64,000 bases of DNA from an uncultured SAR116 cluster alpha proteobacterium (GTDB lineage: Bacteria > Pseudomonadota > Alphaproteobacteria > Puniceispirillales > Marisalimonadaceae). This document shows, piece by piece, positions 1-8,391 of the stretch (position 1 is its first letter; each line of letters opens with the position of its first letter). The notes beneath the pieces are model-generated. The model searched no databases. It was not told where the DNA came from and saw only the letters and a list, made by a program, of their open reading frames with translations. Location: positions 186,001 to 250,000 of the forward strand of contig CACBDG010000001.1 in the NCBI GenBank assembly GCA_902537945.1, in the 5' to 3' direction. A program made the translations under genes and the position numbers.

Positions 1-356
1 TGTCTAATGAAGAATTTGGTAAATTAAGAATTAAAAAGATGTTGCCTGAATTGAAAGATAAAGAAATATTCAGTTTCTTATCTATTATTAGTGAAGAAAT
101 TACAGAAGGTTCCATAATGTCAGGTGGAATGGCTATGCAAACACTTGATACTTCAACTAGTTTGTTAAAAGTTGATCAACCATGTCTTATATTAAAAGGT
201 TCAAAAGATATTGTTGTATCAAACGATCGTTCTAATAGATTACAACAATCATTACCTCATGCAAAAGTATTAGAGCTTTCAAATGTTGGCCACGCACCTT
301 ATTGTGAAAACTCATCTGACTTTAACGAAGCTATAGAAACTTTTTTTAATTCATGA
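1..356 (+). CDS. alpha/beta hydrolase, C-terminal part (5' end outside window)
   Basis: The frame is already open at the left edge (first whole codon at base 3) and runs to TGA at 354-356, giving about 118 C-terminal residues. They contain the late members of an alpha/beta-hydrolase triad: an Asp in LKGSKDIVV and a His in NVGHAPYCE, followed by the closing helix. The nucleophile lies outside the window, so the substrate cannot be told. An ATG at 39 exists, but the upstream frame remains coding-like, so it is probably internal. The stop overlaps the next gene's start as ATGA, which suggests translational coupling to the MFS carrier. Confidence 0.75.
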   Translation, partial: SNEEFGKLRIKKMLPELKDKEIFSFLSIISEEITEGSIMSGGMAMQTLDTSTSLLKVDQPCLILKGSKDIVVSNDRSNRLQQSLPHAKVLELSNVGHAPYCENSSDFNEAIETFFNS

Positions 357-1555
357 ATGCGTTATCAAATAGATCATTTAGCTTATATTTTTTTAGTAAT
401 ACGGTTTCTCTTTTTGGGCTCTGGATACAAAAAATTGGAGTTGGTTGGCTTACTTGGGAAATTACAGAATCTACATTTTGGACAAGTTTTGTAACTTTAG
501 CTCTTATGGCACCTGCAGGAGTGTTAGGACCATTTTTTGCTGTATTTGCAGAAAATTGGAATATGAGGGTAGCAAGTGTAATATTAAAAATATTAATGTT
601 TTTAATTGGAATATTAATTTGGTTCTTACAATATTTAGATCAACATACACTATTTACTTTAGCTTTTTTGTCTGTTTTACAAGGTTTATTAAGTGCTTGT
701 TATCACCCTGTAAGATTGGTTTTTGTCTCTATTGTTGTTCCAAAAAATTTACTCTCTAGTGCTGTAGGTCTAAATTCTGCATCCTTTAATGGATCAAGAG
801 TTGTTGGTCCTGCTTTTGCTGGAGGATTGATAGCTTTTTTTAATCTTGAAGTAACTTTTTTGATTGCTGCATTAACTTATCTTCCATTGATTCCAATCTT
901 AATTTATATGCCCTTAAGAACAAGGATTAAGAAAGAAGTTTTACAAGGAAATTTTTTTCATAGATTTTTGGAAGGTGGAAAATTTGCGTTAAGGACCCCC
1001 ATTATTCTAAAAAGTTTATTTGTTGTTTTTGTAAGCGCCTTTTTTGTCAGAGGGATGCTTGAAATTCAACCAACAATTGCGGGAGAAATATTAAAACAAG
1101 GGAGTTTTGGATTATCTTTAATTACAACTACTGCGGGTATTGGGGCCTTATTGGCGTCAATTTGGATAGGTTTTAGAAATAGTAATAAAAGTAAAATTGA
1201 AACTAAATTAGTATCAATGTTAATGCTTGGTCTGATAATAAGCTGCATTATTGGCTTTTTTTCAGAAGTTTATACAATGGCAATATTTTTTACAGTTGTC
1301 GGTTTTACTACAACTGCAGTTGGTATTGGAACTCAAACAATTATCCAATTAGAAGTAGAAGAAGTTTATAGGGCTAGAGTCTTAACTTGGTGGTCAAGCA
1401 TTTCTTTTGGATCATTAACAGTTGGAGGTATAATTTTAGGATTTGTGGGTGAATTCACTCCTTTAAGTAATGGTCTTATAATAATGCCAATTATTGGTTA
1501 TTTCATATTTAAATTGATTTTATACTTTAAATTTAAAAATAATTTATTTAATTGA
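353..1555 (+). CDS. MFS transporter, EntS/MFS_3-like
   Basis: A 400-residue, very hydrophobic protein with about 12 predicted membrane segments, the normal length for a major facilitator. The N-terminal stretch (SNTVSLFGLWIQKIGVGWL) and the glycine-rich helix around residues 140-165 (GLNSASFNGSRVVGPAFAG) resemble the MFS_3 group that includes enterobactin exporter EntS. Direction and substrate are unknown. It is coupled to the preceding hydrolase by an ATGA overlap, so the two may process and export one compound (inference). Its 3' end overlaps the convergent EamA gene by 12 bases. Confidence 0.85.
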   Translation: MNALSNRSFSLYFFSNTVSLFGLWIQKIGVGWLTWEITESTFWTSFVTLALMAPAGVLGPFFAVFAENWNMRVASVILKILMFLIGILIWFLQYLDQHTLFTLAFLSVLQGLLSACYHPVRLVFVSIVVPKNLLSSAVGLNSASFNGSRVVGPAFAGGLIAFFNLEVTFLIAALTYLPLIPILIYMPLRTRIKKEVLQGNFFHRFLEGGKFALRTPIILKSLFVVFVSAFFVRGMLEIQPTIAGEILKQGSFGLSLITTTAGIGALLASIWIGFRNSNKSKIETKLVSMLMLGLIISCIIGFFSEVYTMAIFFTVVGFTTTAVGIGTQTIIQLEVEEVYRARVLTWWSSISFGSLTVGGIILGFVGEFTPLSNGLIIMPIIGYFIFKLILYFKFKNNLFN

Positions 1556-2431
1556 TTTTATTATAGCCTCTCTTTTGAAGATATATATACCTGAAATTGT
1601 TATAATGAATCCTCCTACAATTGTAGAAATTATTGGATGCGAGTTCCATATCAAGTAATCAAAAATAATTGCCCATACAATTCCTGTATAATTAAATGGA
1701 CTTACAATTGAAGCAGGTGCTTTTTGTAATGCGTAAGTCATTAACAATTGTGTTAAAAAAGCTGATACACCTAGTCCAATAAATAACAAAATGACTCTTA
1801 ATGAAGGTTCTTTCCACAAAAATGGTTGAAAAAAAGAAGTTAGAATAAAACTCACTAACATAAAGTAAAAGACTGTTTTCACAGGATGTTCAGTTGTCCC
1901 TAGTAATCTTAAAAAAATAATAGTAGTAGACCACATTAAAGTGCCAATTAAGGCATAAATTGAAGCAATTGCTATGGAGCCAGTTGGATTTATTGCAATT
2001 ACTACTCCACCAAATCCAATTAAAATAGCCAACCATCTTCGCCACCCTATTATTTCGTTAAGAAAGATTATTGCAAAAATACATGAAAAAATTGGTACTG
2101 CTTGAGATATTACTGTGACATCTGCAACAGGTAGTCTTTGAAAGGCTAAAAAAAACATTATGTTCCCAGTAAGTCCCGCTAAACTTCTAAAGAAATGAAG
2201 ATAAGGCTTATTTGTTTTTAAAAATTTTATGCCTCCTAGCTTGTAAATTAGAGGTAATAAAAGAATTATTACTACCATGGCTCTTGCGAATGTAATCTGT
2301 ACAGCATGGTATTCAATACCTACTAATTTAGCTTGAACGCTCATAATAGTTACGCAAAATACAGCCAAAATCATTGCCAGGATGGCTTTAAAATTATTAG
2401 AAGTATTTTTATAAATGGTTACTAAATTCAA
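1544..2431 (-). CDS. EamA/DMT-superfamily transporter
   Basis: A 295-residue membrane protein with ten predicted helices arranged as two EamA repeats (about residues 17-150 and 160-288), the standard architecture of RhaT/YdcZ-type drug/metabolite carriers. Motifs such as FARAMVVIILL and SQAVPIFSCIFAIIFLNE in repeat 1 and SPFNYTGIVWAIIFDYLIW in repeat 2 support this. Family members usually export amino acids, nucleosides or metabolites; the substrate here is unknown. It lies 6 bases downstream of the MFS gene on the same strand, so the two are probably co-transcribed. Confidence 0.88.
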   Translation of the reverse strand: MNLVTIYKNTSNNFKAILAMILAVFCVTIMSVQAKLVGIEYHAVQITFARAMVVIILLLPLIYKLGGIKFLKTNKPYLHFFRSLAGLTGNIMFFLAFQRLPVADVTVISQAVPIFSCIFAIIFLNEIIGWRRWLAILIGFGGVVIAINPTGSIAIASIYALIGTLMWSTTIIFLRLLGTTEHPVKTVFYFMLVSFILTSFFQPFLWKEPSLRVILLFIGLGVSAFLTQLLMTYALQKAPASIVSPFNYTGIVWAIIFDYLIWNSHPIISTIVGGFIITISGIYIFKREAIIKSIK

Positions 2432-2437
2432 TTTAAT

Positions 2438-3715
2438 TTATTTCTTCATTTCTGTAAGTTTTTTACTTTCTCTTAAAAAGAAAAAACATAAAAATGCTGA
2501 GAAAAAAGGATATAATGCAGAAAGTCTTATAGTTGTAATTAGGTCATAACCAAGATCCATTGATATTGCGAACGGCATTGCGCCAATTGATGCCCCTACA
2601 ACTAATATCATTTGACCTGTGCCTTGAATACTACCAACATGTAGTCTTCCAAAATACCTTGGCCAGATATAGCCAAATAAAGATAAATTAAATCCATTAT
2701 TAATTCCAAAAATGATCGCATAAATCATGGAAAAGGTAGAATCACTTGCAAAGGTTATGGATAATAGTGATGCAGTGGTTATTAATAATGCAACTCCAAT
2801 AATATTATGAGTTTCAAATCTGTCTAAAATTTTGCCTGCAATAGGAATAAAGATAATCATCGAAACCATTGTTGGTATGAATAAAGCAGCTGCAGTGCTA
2901 CTCGCCATTCCAAAGTATTGACTTAAAATTGTAACTTGAAAAAAATGAAGCGCAGTTACTAATGAAGATATAGAAAAAAATGAGAATGCAAGTATGTAGA
3001 AGCTTTTTTCCTTTAGGGCTTCTTCAAGATTGAGACCAAAAATTTTTTCACTATTTTTACTTTTTTTATTATTTTCTAAAATTCCATCTGGTTTAATGCT
3101 TACATCTTCAGGTTTATCTATTGCTAAGAAAATTAATGGTGGTAACATGATTAACCATGTAGATAAACCTAGTATAACCCATGCCATTCTCCATCCGTAA
3201 TTTGAAATTAAAAAGTCAGAGATGTATGGATGTAAACCCATAGAAATAGCAAACCCTAAACCCATTAATCCAAGTGCAAACCCTCTTTTCTTATCAAACC
3301 ACTGAGTTATAATATTCGCAGAACCAAGCATTAGAGAGCCTTGCCCAAAAAATCTTAAAAATCCAAATGCGATGGCCAACATTAGAAAGTTTGATGCAGC
3401 TCCAAAAATCATACATCCAATTCCAAGGAGTAAGACGGTATATATTAAAATTTTTCTTGGTCCGTATTTGTCAACTAATTTTCCCATTTTTGGCAATAGA
3501 AAAGCAGCAAATAAAGTTGCTATCATATAAGCAGTAGTAATTGATGTACTGGAAATTTTAAGATCTTGAGATATTACTGGTATAAAAGGACTAAAGGTAT
3601 GAGATTGTCCTGCTCCACTCGTAAAAATACCAAGACTTCCGATTCCAACAATTACCCAGCCGTAGAAGAATTTTTCTTTTGTAGCTTCAAAAAATTTTTT
3701 GTTAACAAGAAACAT
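2438..3715 (-). CDS. MFS transporter, monocarboxylate/oxalate-formate antiporter-like
   Basis: 425 residues with 12 predicted helices and a long cytoplasmic loop near residues 205-230. The loop-2/3 motif GKLVDKYGPRKILI is the classic MFS signature G-x3-D-x2-GRK. The opening FYGWVIVGIGSLGIF is typical of the oxalate/formate antiporter and monocarboxylate-transporter-like group, so an organic acid substrate is likely (family inference). It heads a minus-strand pair with the EamA carrier 6 bases downstream and is separated from the DUF1932 dehydrogenase by 49 bases. Confidence 0.87.
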   Translation of the reverse strand: MFLVNKKFFEATKEKFFYGWVIVGIGSLGIFTSGAGQSHTFSPFIPVISQDLKISSTSITTAYMIATLFAAFLLPKMGKLVDKYGPRKILIYTVLLLGIGCMIFGAASNFLMLAIAFGFLRFFGQGSLMLGSANIITQWFDKKRGFALGLMGLGFAISMGLHPYISDFLISNYGWRMAWVILGLSTWLIMLPPLIFLAIDKPEDVSIKPDGILENNKKSKNSEKIFGLNLEEALKEKSFYILAFSFFSISSLVTALHFFQVTILSQYFGMASSTAAALFIPTMVSMIIFIPIAGKILDRFETHNIIGVALLITTASLLSITFASDSTFSMIYAIIFGINNGFNLSLFGYIWPRYFGRLHVGSIQGTGQMILVVGASIGAMPFAISMDLGYDLITTIRLSALYPFFSAFLCFFFLRESKKLTEMKK

Positions 3716-3764
3716 GTTAATGATTTACTTCATTTGTTAACTAATTTACAAGTGTTTTTATATT

Positions 3765-4646
3765 TTATTTTTTAATTGCATTTACGTACATATCAAGTAC
3801 ATCATTCAAAGATCTTGTTTCATCGACTGTTTCTCTAGTCTCTCTAGCAATTGGTGTTTTATTTGCCAGTGACATTATATCGGCAGCACCTTCGTGAAAT
3901 TTTGAGGTAACTCCAGCATCAGAAAAAGTATTTGCAATTTCAAACATTTCTCCTTCCCATCTTGCTGCGTCAAGAGGAATTCTTGGAACCATTCTTTCCA
4001 TTGCTGATAATATATCAGGTTTGCTATATTCCAATTCAGCAAAATATTCAGAAGTAAGACCTAGTTTATGAGCAGTTGTCAAAACTGCTGCATGAAGTGC
4101 AAAAGTTCCTTTTGTTGCGCTAGCATAAACCATTTTCATTGCAGAAGCTTTACCTATTTCTAAACCTAAATCTTTTATTATAAATCCTTTTTTGTGGAGT
4201 AATTTAACTGGTTGAGTATTAGGTCCAGATATATACAACCTTGTTTGTCCATTTTCTACAATTGGATTGAACCCAATGATACCACCATCTATAAAATTAC
4301 AAAACTTAGAGGATATTGAATCATTGATTTTTAATGCTGTTTCAGGAGATACAGCATTGCAATCAACATAAGTAATGTGTTTTTCTTTTTTTAAAATTAC
4401 ATCGTTGACTATTTTAGCTTGTTGAAGAGCAAATTCAGGAGGCAGTATTGATAATATAATATCAGAATTTTCAACAACATTTTCAATTGTACCTAAATCT
4501 TCAAAACCCGATAATTCAGCCAGTTTTTTTGTTCTAATACTTCTCTGATTTAAACAAGTTACAACTCTAAAATTATTATTTTTAAATGCTTTTCCGCATC
4601 CATGGCCCATATCTCCAGGCATTAATATTGCAATTGTTTTTGACAT
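3765..4646 (-). CDS. NAD-binding dehydrogenase with DUF1932 domain
   Basis: 293 residues. The N-terminal Rossmann part begins AILMPGDMGHGCGKAF, a G-x2-G-x3-G dinucleotide fold related to 6-phosphogluconate and 3-hydroxyisobutyrate dehydrogenases. Residues around 190-260 form the all-helical DUF1932 domain, including a KMVYASATKGTFALHAA helix that carries the conserved catalytic-type Lys. The family is usually annotated as putative phosphogluconate dehydrogenase, but true substrates are mostly unknown. It sits in a minus-strand run after a rhodanese gene (20-base gap) and before two transporters, perhaps a small uptake/catabolic operon. Confidence 0.8.
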   Translation of the reverse strand: MSKTIAILMPGDMGHGCGKAFKNNNFRVVTCLNQRSIRTKKLAELSGFEDLGTIENVVENSDIILSILPPEFALQQAKIVNDVILKKEKHITYVDCNAVSPETALKINDSISSKFCNFIDGGIIGFNPIVENGQTRLYISGPNTQPVKLLHKKGFIIKDLGLEIGKASAMKMVYASATKGTFALHAAVLTTAHKLGLTSEYFAELEYSKPDILSAMERMVPRIPLDAARWEGEMFEIANTFSDAGVTSKFHEGAADIMSLANKTPIARETRETVDETRSLNDVLDMYVNAIKK

Positions 4647-4666
4647 AAAATTTTAAAATAAATGTT

Positions 4667-5044
4667 TTAGTACTTTTTCATTGGGCCACCATTTTTTTCC
4701 CAATCTGGAATACCTCCTACATTAAGTACATTTTTATACCCCATTTCTATAAGTGTCTTACCAGTTAACGCAGCTTGGCCGCCAACTCCACAGATAAGTA
4801 TTATTTCCGCATCTTTTTTAAGGTTATTATTGTAGAGTGGAGTTGCCTCATCAGCGACAAACTCAATTAGGCCTCTTGGAATTTCTAGACCATCTAAAAT
4901 CGTTCCTGTTTTTTTAATATCAGAACTATCTCGTACATCTATAAAAATTGCTGATTTTGATTTATGCTTTTCAATTGCTTCCTTTACGTCAATTTTTTTC
5001 ACAACTTCGTTAGCTTCTTGAAGGTAATCTTTTGCTGTTTTCAT
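4667..5044 (-). CDS. rhodanese-like domain protein
   Basis: A single rhodanese domain of 125 residues. IFIDVRDSSD is the CH2A-type motif, and the active-site loop ICGVGGQAAL puts the candidate sulfur-carrying Cys at about residue 85. The tail NVGGIPDWEKNGGP is typical of single-domain rhodaneses. Members move sulfane sulfur or act as phosphatase-like folds; the acceptor is unknown. I chose ATG at 5044 because a GGAG sits 6 bases upstream; a GTG at 5056 would add MEKN and leave that site inside the gene. The Sox genes at the other end of the window make sulfur handling relevant, but no direct link is shown. Confidence 0.82.
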   Translation of the reverse strand: MKTAKDYLQEANEVVKKIDVKEAIEKHKSKSAIFIDVRDSSDIKKTGTILDGLEIPRGLIEFVADEATPLYNNNLKKDAEIILICGVGGQAALTGKTLIEMGYKNVLNVGGIPDWEKNGGPMKKY

Positions 5045-5062
5045 ATTTTTCTCCACTTTATT

Positions 5063-5527
5063 TTAGTTCAACTGCCCTATGAATTGTGGTTGTGTAACCG
5101 CAGTCGTCATCCAACAATTTTTGCAATCTTTACTTACAGATGCTTTTTCTAAAAGCCATGTTAAATTGTAGCGTTTATTATCGTATGCGTCTACATTAAC
5201 TGAATACGCAGCTTTGTTTTTATTTTCTTCTATTAATTTAATTTTGAATTTAGTTGAATTTAACAATATTTTGTAAGAAGTATCAGAAATCATTTTTTTG
5301 AAATTACCAAATGGTCCTGTATATCTCTTATTTTCTGGATGTGCAAACAGCCAACATTGGTAAATGCCAGAATTATTTTTAATTGAGTTTGTCTGAAGGG
5401 AGCTCATTTGAAGTTCAACAACTTCCACTGACGAAAATAAATCATTTGGCAAAACGTCGCTAATAGCTTTATTTATGTTGATTAAAATAAAAATAAAAAT
5501 AAAAGAAAATATAAAAAATAATCGCAT
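5063..5527 (-). CDS. secreted DUF4864-like protein
   Basis: 154 residues with a clear Sec signal peptide (hydrophobic residues 3-20, likely cleavage after the AIS-type site near 22). The mature part opens DVLPNDLFSSVEVVELQMSSLQ and contains an AHPENKRYTGPFGNFKKMI block, which resembles the DUF4864 family of small alphaproteobacterial periplasmic proteins; the C-terminal TWLLEKA and Cys-x2-Cys (KDCKNCW) also fit. Function is unknown. It lies just upstream of the rhodanese gene on the same strand (18 bases to its ATG), so the two are probably one transcript. Confidence 0.65.
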   Translation of the reverse strand: MRLFFIFSFIFIFILININKAISDVLPNDLFSSVEVVELQMSSLQTNSIKNNSGIYQCWLFAHPENKRYTGPFGNFKKMISDTSYKILLNSTKFKIKLIEENKNKAAYSVNVDAYDNKRYNLTWLLEKASVSKDCKNCWMTTAVTQPQFIGQLN

Positions 5528-5595
5528 GTTTATCCTAGAAAAATTTAAAGTAATTTATATATAAGGTTATATTTCTTAAATTAAATGGAGCATTA

Positions 5596-6096
5596 ATGTT
5601 TTATCAAAACTTTTTCAAAAAATTCATAAAATTTTTTACAATAATTTCTTTAAGTCAATTACTAGTGGTATCTTCCTTTGCTGCTGGAGGTGGTGGAGAT
5701 GACAGTAAAAAGATGGATGTTAAATCAAATTATTACTATAAAGCGGTTAAATTAATTAATAAAAAATCATATGAAGCGGCTATAGATAATCTTCTTAAGG
5801 CTCAGAAAGCCAATAAAAAAGATGCAGACATATATAACTATCTAGGGTTCTCATATAGAAAAATGGGTAATCTTGATAAAGCTGCCCAATATTATGATAA
5901 AGCTCTTAAAATTTCTCCAAAGCACAAGGGTGCTCTTGAATATCAAGGAGAAATGTTTCTTACTCAAGGAAATTTGAAAAAAGCCGAAGCTAATTTAAAA
6001 AAACTCAAAAAGATATGTTTTCTTGGGTGTAAAGAAGAAAAAATGTTAAAAGAATCAATAATGAAGTATAATAAGGGTCAGAAGAGCTCATATTAA
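5596..6096 (+). CDS. secreted tetratricopeptide-repeat protein
   Basis: 166 residues. An N-terminal hydrophobic segment (about residues 14-29) ending SSFAAG looks like a Sec signal peptide, followed by a glycine/aspartate linker. Three TPR units follow at roughly 46-79, 80-113 and 114-147; the middle one (NYLGFSYRKMGNLDKAAQYY) is the cleanest. TPRs are protein-binding scaffolds, so a periplasmic assembly role is likely, but no partner is visible. The C-terminal KKICFLGCKEEK contains two Cys. It is divergent from the DUF4864 gene across a 68-base spacer that should hold both promoters. Confidence 0.8.
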   Translation: MFYQNFFKKFIKFFTIISLSQLLVVSSFAAGGGGDDSKKMDVKSNYYYKAVKLINKKSYEAAIDNLLKAQKANKKDADIYNYLGFSYRKMGNLDKAAQYYDKALKISPKHKGALEYQGEMFLTQGNLKKAEANLKKLKKICFLGCKEEKMLKESIMKYNKGQKSSY

Positions 6097-6127
6097 ACAT
6101 TATTTTTAAAATAAGGGAGAATATATA

Positions 6128-6949
6128 ATGAAACAATTTGATGAATTATCTCTCTTAGAAATTGTTGATGAAGTTAAAGATGGAGATTTAATTGGAATTC
6201 CAGCAGACTATTCTGGAGTTCCAATGGAGTTCACAAAAGAGCTAATAAAAAAGGGTGTAAAGGACTTAAAATTATATTGCCTTCCATTGACAACTATTCA
6301 AGGTGATATGTTAATAGGTAGCGGTTGCGTTTCTGAAGTTGAAGCAGCGGCTGTAACTTTAGGTGAATTTGGTTTAGCACCTAGATTTTCAGAAGCTGTA
6401 GAGTCAGGTAAAATAATTATAAAAGATTCCACATGTCCAGCATTACATGCTCAACTTCAAGCTACTGAAAAATCAGTTCCATTTATGCCATTAAGAGGAG
6501 TTATTGGTTCTGACATACAAAAATATAGAAAAGACTGGCAAGTAATTGAAAATCCGATGAAATTTTCAGGTAACAAGAATGAACCAATCTTGTTACTTCC
6601 TGCGGTCCAATTAGATATATTAATATTTCATGCACCTTGTGTGGATAAAAATGGAAATATTCAAATTGGAAGGAGACGGGAATTAGCAACTCTTGCACAC
6701 GCCTCAAAAAATGTATTTGTTACAACTGAAAAAATTCTAGATATTGATTTCTTTGATGACGAATTATCTGCGGCGACTTGCTTGCCGGCATTATATGTTG
6801 ATGGAATATCGGTTGTTGAAAATGGAGCGTGGCCATGCGCTTTACCTGGAGTTTATGGTCCAGATAATGATGAAATCAAAAAGTACTCTATTGCTGCAAA
6901 GACAAAAAAAGGCTTTGATGATTATATGAAAAATTACTTATCTAATTGA
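6128..6949 (+). CDS. CoA-transferase family alpha subunit (IpdA-like)
   Basis: 273 residues, the usual length for an alpha subunit of class I CoA-transferases or IpdA-type hydrolases. It shows an N-terminal IGIPADYSGVPMEF segment in place of the glycine-rich GxGG loop, then FMPLRGVIGSDI, which resembles the corresponding IpdA block. A strong ribosome-binding site AAGGGAG lies 12 bases before ATG. The beta subunit follows after 17 bases. An ENG tripeptide occurs near the C-terminus, but on the wrong subunit and position for the catalytic glutamate. Substrate unknown; a ring or carboxylate CoA-thioester is plausible. Confidence 0.75.
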   Translation: MKQFDELSLLEIVDEVKDGDLIGIPADYSGVPMEFTKELIKKGVKDLKLYCLPLTTIQGDMLIGSGCVSEVEAAAVTLGEFGLAPRFSEAVESGKIIIKDSTCPALHAQLQATEKSVPFMPLRGVIGSDIQKYRKDWQVIENPMKFSGNKNEPILLLPAVQLDILIFHAPCVDKNGNIQIGRRRELATLAHASKNVFVTTEKILDIDFFDDELSAATCLPALYVDGISVVENGAWPCALPGVYGPDNDEIKKYSIAAKTKKGFDDYMKNYLSN

Positions 6950-6966
6950 CTTAAAGGTTAAATTTT

Positions 6967-7704
6967 TTGGTTGAACTTAAGAGAGAAGAGTTATTAATTA
7001 GTCAATTAGCAGATTTGCTTGTTAATGATAAACATATAGCTGTAGGTGCAGCGTCCCCAATTCCTGGTGCAGCATCTCTGTTAGTAAAAGAAGAAGCTAA
7101 ACTTCTAAATAATAGAATAAGAGTTACAATATTACATTCAAATAAATATAATAATTTCACTGATGGCGCTAGAGAACTTTTTGATTGCGCTGCTCAAGGC
7201 AGAATAGATACTTTCTTTCTAGGAGGTGTTCAAATTGATGGTGCGGCTAATATAAATTTAGTAGGCACTGGAAGTTATGAAAAAATACAAAAAAGATTTC
7301 CAGGTTCATTTGGATCTGCTTTGATGTATTTTGTAGTTCCACAAATTATTTTATTTAGAGAAGAACACTCACCAAGAACTTTAGTTGATAAAGTAGACTT
7401 TATTTCTGCTCCTGGATTTTCTGATGAAAATATCTACAGACCTGGGGGACCAAAATTTCTATTAACGAATAGAGCTCTATTCAAATTTAACAAACAAAAG
7501 AAACGTTTTTGTCTTTTAAAAATTCATAATAATGAAAGTATAGAAAATATAATTAAACTTACAGGATTCAAATTTGACGTTGATGATAAAATAACGAATA
7601 TGTCTATTCCAGATAAAACTCGTATAGATATATTAAGAAATAAGATTTCTTATATGGTCTCAGAGTTTTATCCAGAGTTTGCCGACAGAATTTGGGGTGT
7701 TTAA
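6967..7704 (+). CDS. CoA-transferase family beta subunit (IpdB-like), no catalytic Glu seen
   Basis: 245 residues. Starts at a TTG (no later start fits), with AAAGG about 11 bases upstream. The segment AVGAASPIPGAASLL matches the N-terminal phosphate-loop region of IpdB-like beta subunits, and DTFFLGGVQIDGAANINLVG is the conserved core GxxQID..GN.N block. In true class I CoA-transferases a (S/E)ENG motif supplies the catalytic glutamate; here the equivalent stretch reads RVTILHSNKYNNF and has no Glu. That is also the situation in IpdAB, the actinobacterial hydrolase of steroid ring CoA-thioesters, so this pair may be a hydrolase. Confidence 0.75.
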   Translation: MVELKREELLISQLADLLVNDKHIAVGAASPIPGAASLLVKEEAKLLNNRIRVTILHSNKYNNFTDGARELFDCAAQGRIDTFFLGGVQIDGAANINLVGTGSYEKIQKRFPGSFGSALMYFVVPQIILFREEHSPRTLVDKVDFISAPGFSDENIYRPGGPKFLLTNRALFKFNKQKKRFCLLKIHNNESIENIIKLTGFKFDVDDKITNMSIPDKTRIDILRNKISYMVSEFYPEFADRIWGV

Positions 7705-7710
7705 CTCATA

Positions 7711-8391
7711 ATGAGAAGACCTGCATTATTACTATTTATTTTAATTATTACTTTTCTACTATCTTACATATATCTTCAAGAAATTTTCAATTTAGATAAA
7801 TTAAAGGAACATATTACCTTTTTGAAAACATGGGTTAATGAAGAAGTTTATATATCAAGAATTTCATTTTTTACTTTATATGTAATATTTTCAGGTTTGT
7901 CTTTCCCATTTGTTCCTTCAATTTTGACCATTGCCGCTGGAGCCTTGTTTGGAGTTATTGAAGGTGTAATTATAGTTTCATTTGCCTCTACGATTGGGGC
8001 ATGTATTTGTTTTTTATTATCGAGATATCTTTTAAAAGATTTCATTAATAATAAATTTGAAAAAACGAAAATTATTATAGACAATAAATTTAGCAAAAAT
8101 GGTATTTATTATCTTCTAAGTCTTAGATTAATACCTACTATTTCTTTTGTATTAATAAATTTAATTATGGGAATATTACCTATTTCGCTTTTTAGGTTTT
8201 ACTATATAAGTCAATTAGGAATGCTTCCTGCAACAGTAATTTATGTAAATGCTGGCTCAGAAATCTCGAAAGTTAATAGCGTTAATGACATTATGTCGTT
8301 TACACTAATAGTAAGTTTTATATTAGTAGCTACTCTTCCAATTTTGATAAAGTTTTTAATAAATTATTTCATCAAGCTAAATAATACTTAA
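7711..8391 (+). CDS. TVP38/TMEM64-family (VTT) membrane protein
   Basis: 226 residues with about six predicted membrane segments. The [18 protein letters not shown] segment followed by [19 protein letters not shown] is the typical VTT/SNARE-associated domain pattern (re-entrant loops with G-x-R-x-P-type residues). Family members are DedA-like and are linked to membrane lipid flipping or envelope homeostasis. It starts 6 bases after the beta-subunit stop and is likely co-transcribed with that pair. The 3' end overlaps convergent acs by 4 bases. A second, only distantly similar VTT-type protein is encoded at 54500-55099. Confidence 0.83.
   Translation: MRRPALLLFILIITFLLSYIYLQEIFNLDKLKEHITFLKTWVNEEVYISRISFFTLYVIFSGLSFPFVPSILTIAAGALFGVIEGVIIVSFASTIGACICFLLSRYLLKDFINNKFEKTKIIIDNKFSKNGIYYLLSLRLIPTISFVLINLIMGILPISLFRFYYISQLGMLPATVIYVNAGSEISKVNSVNDIMSFTLIVSFILVATLPILIKFLINYFIKLNNT

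Noticed and set aside
6800..6860. ENG tripeptide in the CoA-transferase-like alpha subunit as a catalytic motif
   Set aside because: The catalytic glutamate belongs to the beta subunit; here the triplet is near the alpha C-terminus in a variable region.
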